From: Emydura subglobosa | Lineage: Eukaryota; Chordata; Testudines; Chelidae | NCBI GenBank assembly: GCA_007922225.1 | Contig: ML679995.1 | Coordinates: 12,603 to 76,602 of the forward strand | DNA: 64,000 nt | Reading direction: 5' to 3' | Shown: in pieces, positions 24,401-31,850 of the stretch | How positions within the stretch are numbered: the first letter of the stretch is position 1 | How the letters are laid out: every line of letters starts with the position of its first letter | Position numbers and translations under genes: made by a program | The notes under the pieces: model-generated | The model's input: the letters and a program-made list of their open reading frames with translations, nothing else | Told to the model about the DNA's origin: nothing | Database searches by the model: none

Positions 24401-27400
24401 AAGGGTGGTAATACTATACCATGCTACCCTTACTTCTGTGCTACTGTTGGCGACGGCGGCGGCGTTGCCTTCATATTTGGACTCCCAGCCAGCAGCCATG
24501 GAGTTTCCTGCAACTAGGGCAGGTGGGTCTGACCTGACCCGAGGAGTGGTTCATGCAGGGGAAGAGAAAATCCTGTCCCTCCCCAGCTTGGCCAGGACTA
24601 GCAACTGGAGCCCAGCACATGGAGCCCCCGACCAGGGCATTTGGACTGGCTGTGTCTGTGGTGGGAGTGTGACCATGGCACCTCCCTGACCACAGCACCT
24701 TGGGTGGTCGCATACATCACCCACCCGTAAAGCCAGCCACGCTTCTCTCCCAAAGTGATGACTCCTCCCATACGATGCCACCCTCATTTCTGTGCTGCTG
24801 CTGGTGGCAGCACTACCTTCAGAGCTGGGTGCCCAGCCAGCAGCCACCGCTCCCCAGCTGCCCAGCTCTGAATACACTGCAACCCCCTACGACATGATTG
24901 GAATAACTGAGACTTGGTGGAATAACTCTACGATTGGAGCACTGTCATGGATGGGTATAAACTGTTCAGGAAGGACAGGCAGGGGCGAAAGGGGGGAGGA
25001 GTTGCACTGTATGTAAGAGAGCACTATGACTGCTCTGAACTCCAGTATGAAACTGGAGATAAGACAGTTGAGTGTCTCTGGGTTAAGCTTAGAAGCAAGA
25101 ACAATAAGCGTGATGTCCTGGTGGGTGTCTGTTACAGACCACCAGACCAGGAGGATGAGGTAGATGAAGCTTTCTTTACTCAACTAGGGAAAGTTTCCAG
25201 TTCACAGGGCCTGATTCTCATGGGAGACTTCAGTCACCCTGACATCTGCTGGAAGAGCAATACAGCAGAGCACAAGCAATCCAGGAAGTTTTTGGAGAGT
25301 GTCGCTGACAATTTCCTGGTGCAAGTGCTGGAGCAACCAACTAGGGGCCATGCTTCTCTTGACCTGCTGCTCACAAACAGGGAAGATTTGGTAGGGGAAG
25401 TAGAAGTGGGTGGCAACCTAGGCAGCAGTGACCATGAGATGGTCGAGTTCAGGATCCTGACAAAAGGAAGAAAGGAGAACAGCAGGATATGGACTATGGA
25501 CTTCAGAAAAGCGGACTTTGACTCCCTCAGGGAACTGATGGGCAGGATTCCCTGGGAGGCTAATATGAGGGGGAAAGGAACCCAAGAGAGCTGGCTGTAT
25601 TTTAAAGAGACCTTATTGAGGGCGCAAGAGCAAACCATCCTGATGTGCAGAAAGAATAGCAAATACGGTAGGCATCCAGCTTGGCTTAACAAAGATGTCC
25701 TTGGCGAACTTAAACGCAAAAAAGAAGCTTACAAGAAGTGGAAGCTTGGTCAGATGACTAGGGAGGATTATATAAACACTGTTCGAACGTGCAGGAATGA
25801 AATCAGGAAGGCCAAAGCGCAATTGGAGTTGCAGCTAGCAAGGGACGTGAAGGGGAACAAGAAGGGTTTCTACAGGCATGTTGCCAACAAGAGGAAGATT
25901 CGGGAAAGTGTGGGCCCCTTAGAGAATGAGGGAGGCGACTTAGTGACGGAGGATGTGGAGAAAGCTGAGGTACTTAGTGCCTTTTTTGCCTCTGTCTTCA
26001 CAGACAAGATCAGCTCCCAGACTGCTGTATTCGGTGGCACCGAATGGGAAGGAGGCGAACATCCTGCAACGCTGAAGGAACGAGTTCAAGACTATTTAGA
26101 AGGATTGGACATTCACAGGTCCATGGGGCCGGATGCAATACACCCGAGGGTGCTGAGGGAGTTGGCTGAGGTGATTTCAGAGCCATTGGCTATTATCTCT
26201 GAAAGCTCGTGGCAACCACGGGAGGTCCCTGAGGACTGGAAAAAAGCAAATCTAGTGCCCATCTTCAAAAAAAGGAGGAAAGAGGATCCAGGGAACTACA
26301 GACCGGTCAGCCTCACCTCAATCCTTGGAAAAATCATGGAACAGGTCCTTAAGGAATCCATTTTAAGGCATTTGGAAGAGAGGAAGGTGATCAGGAACAG
26401 TCAACATGGATTCACCAAGGGAACGTCATGCCTGACCAACCTGATTGCTTTCTATGATGAGGTGACTGGCTCTGTGGATGTAGGGAAGGCGGTGGATGTG
26501 ATATACCTTGACTTTAGCAAAGCTTTTGATACGGTCTCTCACAGTATTCTTATCAGCAAGTTAAAGAAGTATGGGTTGGATGAATGGACTATAAAATGGA
26601 TAGAGAACTGGCTAGAGCATAGGGCTCAACGAGTAGTGATCAATGGCTCCATGTCTAGCTGGCAACCGGTCACAAGCGGAGTGCCCCAGGGGTCGATCCT
26701 GGGGCCGGTTTTGTTCAACATCTTTATTAATGATCTGGAGGATGGGGTAGATTGCACCCTCAGCAAGTTTGCGGACGACACTAAGCTGGGGGGAGTGGTA
26801 GATACCCTGCAAGGTAGGGATAGGATACAGAGTGACCTAAACAAACTGGAGGATTGGGCCAAAAGAAATCTAATGAGGTTCAACAAAGATAAGTGCAGAG
26901 TCCTCCACTTAGGAAAGAAGAATCCCATGCACAGCTATAGACTGGGGACCAACGAGCTAGGCAGCAGTTCTGCAGAAAAGGACCTGGGGGTAACAGTGGA
27001 TAAAAAGCTAGATATGAGTCAGCAGTGTGCCCTGGTTGTCAAGAAGGCTAATAGCATATTGGGCTGATTAGGAGGAGCATTGCCAGCAGATCACGGGAAG
27101 TGATTATTCCCCTCTATTCGGCATTGGTGAGGCCGCATTTAGAATATTGTGTCCAGTTTTGGGCCCCCCACTACAAAAAGGATGTGGACAAGTTGGAGAG
27201 AGTCCAGCGGAGGGCAACAAAAATGATTAGGGGGCTGGAGCACAGGACTTATGAGGAGAGGCTGAGGGAATTGGGCTTGTTTAGTCTGCAAAAGAGAAGA
27301 GTGAGGGGGGATTTGATAGAAGCCTTTAACTACCTGAAAGGGGGTTCCAGGGAGGATGGGCCTAGGCTGTTCTCGGTGGTGGCAGATGATAGAACAAGGA

Positions 27401-30400
27401 GCAACGGTCTCAAGTTGCAGGGCGGGAGGTCTAGGTTGGACATTAGGAAAAAGTTTTTTACTAGGAGGGTGGTGAAGCACTGGAATGGGTTACCTAGGGA
27501 GGTGGTGGAATCTCCATCCTTAGAGGTTTTTAAGCTGAGGCTTGACAAAGCCCTGGTTGGGATGATATAGCTGAGGTTAGTCCTGCTTTGAGCAGGGGTT
27601 GGACTAGATGACCTCCTGAGGTCTCTTCCAACTCTAATATTCTATGATTCTCTGATTCTATAGCCATATTTCACATGAAGACTAGATTTTCACATTTTTC
27701 ACAGCTGTGAATTTGGTAGGGCCCCAATTATAAACAGGAGGAATCTCAAGTTGGTATAAGGATGGTTTTTACCTCTGTATTTGGCACTGGTGTGACCACT
27801 ACTGGAATAGTGTCCAGTTCTGGTATCCACAATTCAGGGTGGATGTTGATAGATTGGAGAGGGTCCAGAGAAGAGCCATAAGAATGTTAAAAGGATTAGA
27901 TGACATGCCTTATAGCAAGAGACTCAAAGAGTTCAACCTTTTTAGCTTAAAGAGAAGATTAAGGGGCAACTTTTTAACAGATTGAAGCCTCCTGATGCCC
28001 CAGGTGGCAGGAATGCATCCCTGCAAATCTCACAAATCACTACAGAAAGCACTCTGAAAAAAAATAAACTAACCAACTTGTCTGGCCCCCGCCAGCTGGG
28101 GCTCAAGCAGGTAACTTAGCTCTGTGGGGCCTCCTGTGGCATGGACTCCTGGAAAATTGCTCTTCTTGCCACTTCCTAATGCCAGCCCTGAGTATTATTC
28201 ATAATTTACTTAATGATACTTAAGGTAGGGGGAGTCACAATTTTTTCCAGTTTTAATAGGGTTGTCACACCTTTTTTTTTTTTTTTTTTTTTTAAAGTCC
28301 AAAAGGGGATTGTCAGCACTAAAAGGTTGAGAAACACTGGTTTACAGAGTTCCAGTCCCATCCCAAACCATAGTCTTAACAAAAGCTCCACAAGGTGCAA
28401 CTTCAAATGATCACATGCAACTTCTCTTCACTGGCTGTTCATCCAGACCCTTCTGAAGCCTCATGGCACTCTGGTTCCCAATAGAGGAAGGCCAAATTCT
28501 CCCCTTTCTGGTGTCCCCTGACAAATGCATACTTAAACAGACCTTGTTGTCCTGAGTTTAAATTGTTGTCCCAAACAGCTACAACCCACCCTGTCTGGGC
28601 TTTTATCACCTCTGGGAGATTCTGGCAACACTTTCCAGCAGCCCCCTGGGTCCCACGTGGGGTGGGCGGAAAAGGGTACACTTTACCAGGGTCCAGAGGG
28701 GCCCAGTTCAGGCTGCAATCCCCATTACCATGAGGAAAAATTTGAGGCTAAATTGTAGATCATGCCTGAGGATATTTATAGAAACTTATTTCCCTGTATC
28801 TATGTATCTATTGTCCAGATCTTGTGAGATTTGCTGGTGCCAATCAGAAGCAGTGTAAGAGCAGTCTCAAGCAACATTCTGAACAGTGAGTTGCTGGGCC
28901 TGCTGGCCTAGCTCAAGCGCTTCTCTAGAATAGAGAATGTGTGCTTGTGCAGTTGAACTAGGACTTGTACTGTGAGACTGAGACACAGAGATTTGTGCTC
29001 CTCTCTGTGACATGGTCTATCATATCAAGATCAAGAACTACCAGTCCCCAAGTTCCTTGTTCATAGGCAGGAGGAAGGGACAGCTGGTGGGAGGAGCAAA
29101 GCGAAGCACCATAAGATAGTGGGAGCCAGTGCTACTGCTTCTTTTGGTAGGTTTTGTAGGCCCAAAATATATATGTCTAATTCACTCACAGTCACACACA
29201 CACACCCCAGACTGCCATGTCTGGTGGTGGCTATAAATACAAATCAGGCAACCAGAATCATAAGGAGGTAAAAGAAAGGGAAATAAAAGAAGCTAAAGGA
29301 CACCAATCTATCCTCCAGTTTTTCAGATCAGACAAGGCCTTTCTTCAGTCAGGCAATATACTAACTAGGGAAGCCGATGAACAAAATCAAGATGAAAATT
29401 ATTTCAATTTACAGACCGTCTGTGGCACTGGCAATTGATGACAAAGAAAAGCTGCCAGAACATGCATCATGTGACTCCAATCTAATGCTTGAAGATAGTC
29501 AAGTAGTATCACCATTAGCACCACCACATTCAGAAGGTTTCCAAGAAGCAGGAGAGAGTAGTGCTACACTATCTGATTCTTGTCTTTTCAAAGATCCAGG
29601 CTTGTGGCCTGAAAACATAACAGATTCTATCTGTCAAAAAATTGTTCTGTCTGGTGTCCTGACTTTTATTGAAATGTAGAAGCTAGCAAAGTCAATGCCA
29701 AAAGATGCTGATGGGCATAATTTTCCTGAATTTCTTCTCAAATGTAAGACTTCCAACAAGAGAGAAAAGATACCAAGAGACTGGCTTGTTTGGAGTGCTA
29801 CAAACCAAGCACTGTATTGTTTTCCATGTTGGCTGTTTCCTGAAGGGATGCTTAAACAATGCAGTATGCTGGCAAAAAATGAAGGGTATTCACCAATTGT
29901 GAAAAAATGGCGTAAACTATATACTAAATTTCCTGAACATGAAAAGAGCACAGAACATAACATTTGCTACTGCCAGTAGAAGCAATTACAGCAGTCACTG
30001 TCAGGTGGACATGGAGTTTCAAAAACAAATGCTAATAGAAGCTACAAGATGGAAAGAACTATTGGAAAGATTATTGGATGTTACCATATTTCTTGCTTCA
30101 TGAGGTTTAGAATTCCAAGGAGATAATAATCTGAGAGGGGACCCCCACACCTGGGTAACTTTCTTGGAACTCTTGAGATTATAGCTTTGAGGGGCTAATT
30201 CATGATTTTGCAATGAAAAAGGCCAGAAAAATAAAGCTTTAAAGTTAATTGGCCTAATTATAAAATGTTTGCAGTCACGTTGGTCCATTAGAATAAAAAA
30301 AACCAAGACAGTGACAGGATAATACCTTTATAATGACCAAAAAATTACAAAATAGTCAGCAAACTTGTAGGACTCTCAGACTGGGTGTTACATTAAATAA

Positions 30401-31584
30401 AAATAGCAAAGGGGGGCATTTTTTCAGAAATGTAGAATATGTAACAGTAATTTTAGAATTCAAACTTTTTTCATGGCTCATGAGACTGTATGTATGGAAT
30501 GAGGGATTGCGGTGTGTGTGTGGGATGGGGCCCACATTACAAGTTTGTACTGGGCCGAAAAAATTATGCTTGGGCCCTGGCTGCCCGCCTTAACTCCTGC
30601 TCCAGAGTGCTCTGCCTCTCTAACCCTAGAGGGGGATTTCCCCAGCCCTCCTCTTCCTGCTTCCTTATTATAGAATGTGTTCCTGGCCCTCCCCAGCTGG
30701 GACTGATAACTCCAATTTAATTAGCCCCACGTATACTCAAATAGCTAAACTGGACACACAGAAGCAGTTTCTTAGCCACAGGGACTGGTCCCATTCCCTC
30801 CTAAATGGATCAGGCACAGTATGGCAGCTTGATCATCGTCTAATAAGTACCTACATGGAGAACAGAAATCTGATAACTGAGGACTCTTTAGTCTAGCAGA
30901 CAAAAAGTATAACAGCTGGAAGTTGAGGCTAGACAAATTCAGACTGGGAATAAGGAGAAAATTTTTAAATAGCGGGGCTAACTAACTATTGGAACAATTT
31001 ACCAAGGGTTGTGGTGGATTCTCCACTACTGGCATTTTTTAAAAATCAAGATTTGATTTTTTTATTTATTATTTTTAAAAGGACTGCTCTAGTTCAAACA
31101 GAAATTAATTCAGGGAAGTCCTATTGCCTGTGTTATAGAGGAAATCAAAGCAGATCATAAGGGTCCCTTCTAGCTTTATAATACATCAATCTAGCCACAC
31201 AGAAACCATACAAACCTCAGAAAATTAAGGTGGAGATAAAGACACTTCTCAGTCCCAAAGAAAGTGTACAGCAAAAGTTTGTCTCCTACTCTGATGAAAA
31301 AGGCACTGAGGTTAGAACGCTCCTGTGTGACCTCCACTATGACCCCTACCAAGACAGAAGACTAGAGGATGGCAAAGAGACCTACTAGCCCCTGGACACC
31401 CACACATCAGGGTGTCACTACATTATGAGGAAGCCCCGATACTCACTGTGGTCACCAGGTCCAGCTGCTGCAGGTATTTCTGCTCCGTTTCCACCAGTTC
31501 CTTGGCTGTCCGGCTTCGTTTCCTTTCCCAGCGGGCCCTCTGCTCTTCCACAATCTTGACTTTGGCCACATGCTGCAGTAGCAT
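8626..31584 (-). CDS. ARHGEF39: RhoGEF (DH domain) gene, ARHGEF39-like, 5 of its coding exons
   Basis: This is a Dbl-family guanine nucleotide exchange factor. Such proteins load GTP onto Rho-family GTPases through the DH domain. Five minus-strand segments (31584-31447, 21210-21116, 20035-19915, 10366-10248, 8696-8626) join with correct AG/GT borders and continuous phase into about 148 residues. The joined protein reads [10 protein letters not shown], then [19 protein letters not shown] (DH helix 1), then [30 protein letters not shown], and [12 protein letters not shown] with [10 protein letters not shown] (the last conserved DH region). From memory this follows vertebrate ARHGEF39 closely throughout. 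The C-terminal DH helix and the PH domain are missing. The 8.6 kb to the left holds only transposons, so those exons should lie outside the window. The introns are 10.2, 1.1, 9.5 and 1.6 kb, inflated by DIRS, CR1, L3 and hAT insertions. No coding break is seen. Confidence 0.88.
8697..9084. other. intron 4 of ARHGEF39-like gene, nothing recognised
   Basis: AT-rich non-coding sequence with no open frame or repeat I recognise. Confidence 0.5.
9085..9178 (+). repeat. LINE 3' tail fragment
   Basis: Contains the plus-strand tail words ggcctctgttggaaacagg and tactggactagatggacctc with atccagtatg, as at the end of old CR1/L3 copies (compare 34300-34375). Confidence 0.55.
9179..10247. other. rest of intron 4, nothing recognised
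   Basis: Non-coding, with only short random frames. No repeat family identified. Confidence 0.45.
10248..10366 (-). CDS. ARHGEF39: ARHGEF39-like coding exon 4
   Basis: 119 bases between acceptor cacacacag and donor GTAAGG. It encodes [20 protein letters not shown] and then [19 protein letters not shown]. It includes the DH motif LPLPLQRL, the counterpart of the PVQRIPRY motif of other DH domains. It leaves GA, completed by the A of the next exon. Confidence 0.88.
10461..10630. repeat. DIRS-type terminal-repeat-like fragment
   Basis: Begins with acttaccgtacagtaactgg and carries caggtgagcatgcacc followed by a GC-richer stretch. This resembles the ends of turtle DIRS elements as I know them. 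It is about 95 bases upstream of ARHGEF39 exon 4. Assignment is by resemblance only. Confidence 0.4.
10637..11575 (+). mobile_element. CR1/L3-like LINE 3' part
   Basis: Plus-strand degenerate RT and 3' region: a [19 protein letters not shown] start (about 10665), a DDTKLGE-like FADD region (about 10760), a poly-A run at 11019-11043, then [22 protein letters not shown] and [20 protein letters not shown] followed by [12 protein letters not shown] (11330-11430). Ends at the tail near 11575. No intact frame. Confidence 0.7.
11576..12325. other. unassigned stretch in intron 3
   Basis: No coding sequence and no recognised repeat. It separates the LINE at 10.6-11.6 kb from the truncated 3' end of DIRS copy B. 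Confidence 0.4.
12326..16130 (-). mobile_element. DIRS-type retrotransposon B, 3'-truncated, split by a CR1
   Basis: Minus strand. Gag-like region 16130-14925 and 14050-13371 ([55 protein letters not shown]). RT 13286-12732 ([67 protein letters not shown]), then an RNase H-like part 12616-12326 ([16 protein letters not shown]). It stops there, so the tyrosine recombinase and methyltransferase-like parts expected in DIRS elements are absent. The RT frame is open over 184 codons but the element as a whole is broken. Confidence 0.85.
14058..14916 (+). mobile_element. CR1 LINE 3' fragment with 8-bp TSD, inside DIRS B
   Basis: Plus-strand CR1 inserted in the DIRS gag region. It starts at the FADD-box neighbourhood and ends at the tail ctaatattctatgatta. 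An open frame at 14135-14833 (232 codons) covers the ORF2 C-terminus ([53 protein letters not shown]). Direct repeats TGAATAAG at 14050-14057 and 14917-14924 bracket it. Confidence 0.85.
16131..18250 (-). mobile_element. DIRS-type retrotransposon C, older gag fragments
   Basis: Minus-strand gag-like remains at 16344-16144 ([20 protein letters not shown]) and 17360-17132 ([20 protein letters not shown]), with less clear N-terminal gag to about 18250. It is more decayed than copy B and abuts it at about 16135. It is interrupted by a solo LTR. Confidence 0.6.
16460..17131 (-). mobile_element. solo endogenous-retrovirus-like LTR, 672 bp
   Basis: Begins TGTAATGGGG and ends CCCTGTAACA (TG...CA with inverted ends). 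Near-identical 5-bp flanks (ggagg 16455-16459, ggaga 17132-17136). On the minus strand it has a promoter-like block: two CCAATCAGGGG boxes (near 16980 and 17005) and CTATATAAAAGGG (near 16960). Transcription would run leftwards. No internal viral genes are present. Confidence 0.65.
18357..18402 (+). repeat. (GT)n microsatellite
   Basis: About 22 uninterrupted GT units. Confidence 0.95.
18815..18920 (+). repeat. MIR-like SINE fragment
   Basis: Words such as ttgggcaagccacttttccc and accgtttcccagtttc followed by gataatagtac match the 3' half of MIR/CORE-SINEs. Confidence 0.5.
18921..19914. other. intron 3 segment, nothing recognised
   Basis: Holds an imperfect 28-base tandem duplication at about 19309-19366 (gacatttcaaagaggatttt and gacatttcaaaaagaggatt). 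An open frame here shows no protein family features. Confidence 0.4.
19915..20035 (-). CDS. ARHGEF39: ARHGEF39-like coding exon 3
   Basis: 121 bases between acceptor cacacag and donor GTAAGT. The first base completes a Gln codon and the exon ends on CTG CAG. It encodes [18 protein letters not shown], then [20 protein letters not shown] and LQ. The LEGFC-KLELY core is typical of this gene. Confidence 0.87.
20036..21115. other. intron 2 of ARHGEF39-like gene
   Basis: AT-rich, non-coding. No recognised repeat. Confidence 0.45.
21116..21210 (-). CDS. ARHGEF39: ARHGEF39-like coding exon 2
   Basis: 95 bases between acceptor ggatag and donor GTAAGT. It enters in phase after the ACA of exon 1 (T|YF) and leaves two bases (CA) that are completed by the first G of the next exon. 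It encodes [14 protein letters not shown] followed by [16 protein letters not shown]. This is the second conserved DH stretch of ARHGEF39. Confidence 0.85.
22255..23470 (-). mobile_element. CR1-like LINE 3' part, minus, inserted in the L3-like element
   Basis: 3' tail at 22255 (tcataaaatcatagatgttt). RT remnant [20 protein letters not shown] near 23400 and [20 protein letters not shown] sequence near 23100. 5'-truncated inside RT. Several stops. Confidence 0.7.
24070..27726. mobile_element. hAT element with 8-bp TSD, itself split by a CR1
   Basis: Left end CAGGGCCCTACCAAGTTCA and right end (read inwards on the other strand) TGGGGCCCTACCAAATTCA are terminal inverted repeats. Direct repeat ATTATAAA at 24062-24069 and 27727-27734. 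Internal GC-rich non-coding sequence 24190-24880 lacks a transposase frame, so it is non-autonomous. A CR1 occupies 24884-27660. Confidence 0.85.
24884..27660 (+). mobile_element. CR1 LINE, nearly complete ORF2, lightly mutated
   Basis: Non-LTR retrotransposon ORF2 with endonuclease then reverse transcriptase. The open frame 24947-27067 (706 codons) shows endonuclease [12 protein letters not shown] (about residue 92) and [18 protein letters not shown] motifs are [68 protein letters not shown] and [10 protein letters not shown] (about residue 610). A one-base deletion at about 27065 (gggctgatta where sister copies read gggctgcatta or gggctgtatta) stops the frame. The remainder is open at 27100-27570. 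A second frameshift lies near 24921. The 5' end of the endonuclease and ORF1 are missing. The tail is attctatgattctctgatt. Confidence 0.92.
28001..29200. other. unassigned intron 1 sequence with poly-T
   Basis: Poly-T at 28271-28293. No coding sequence recognised. 28435-28700 has the texture of an old repeat but I cannot name it. Confidence 0.4.
29217..30210 (+). pseudogene. hAT transposase relic (TTF-type zinc finger, ZMYM1-like)
   Basis: Plus-strand fragments: 29217-29410 (N-terminal basic segment ending in [13 protein letters not shown]), 29420-29678 ([18 protein letters not shown]), 29680-29979 ([59 protein letters not shown]; the C-P-C and H-E-x-S-x-E-H pattern of a TTF finger). Then about 30050-30180 in another frame ([32 protein letters not shown]), as in hAT transposases. 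Frame changes near 29400 and 30040 and stops at 29677 and 29980 make it non-functional. The catalytic and dimerisation parts are missing. Confidence 0.78.
30211..30850. other. unassigned intron 1 sequence
   Basis: No coding sequence or recognised repeat. Confidence 0.4.
30851..31190 (+). repeat. old CR1/L3 LINE 3' fragment
   Basis: Plus-strand words ggctagacaaattcagactg and ttggaacaatttaccaaggg, then gggtcccttctagctttata, match LINE 3' ends (compare 51760-52020). Confidence 0.6.
31447..31584 (-). CDS. ARHGEF39: ARHGEF39-like coding exon 1
   Basis: 46 codons from ATG (31584-31582) to ACA, followed by the donor GTGAGT. The exon encodes [19 protein letters not shown] and then the first DH helix ([19 protein letters not shown]). 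The ATG has A at -3. It places 14 residues before EQRARW, about the same as I recall in mammalian ARHGEF39, so I take it as the start. The frame stays open upstream to 31677, so a longer N-terminus or an acceptor near 31571 is possible. Confidence 0.82.
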
Positions 31585-31737
31585 GATACTTATGATTGAT
31601 TCAAGGATGAGGATGCAGACAGCTGATCTCTTCCACTGACGTAATAAGAGCCACAAACACCTGTGACAGAGGTGCACCCTGGACAGTGGGATTTTATGCT
31701 CTGCTTCTGTTTACCCTTCATTATGTAGGAAAAGGAA

Positions 31738-31850
31738 ACAGAAAGGTTACTTACCAGTAACTTTTATTCTTTAAAAATTGCCTGTGTGAATTTATATTTG
31801 TGGGCTGTGACACCGCTGGTGTCAAACTGCAGAACTTCTTTGAAAATATG
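31738..31850. repeat. possible DIRS terminal fragment
   Basis: aggttacttaccagtaactt followed by a T-rich stretch resembles the DIRS end at 10461. Weak evidence. Confidence 0.3.

Larger units (their letters stand above)
21720..28000 (+). mobile_element. old L3-like LINE, split by a CR1 and a hAT element
   Basis: Plus-strand pieces at about 21720-22252, 23476-24069 and 27727-28000 read on as one degenerate LINE: RT start ([20 protein letters not shown], frameshifted), then [20 protein letters not shown] near 23510, then the 3' part with [24 protein letters not shown] sequence near 27840. Many stops. Confidence 0.65.
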
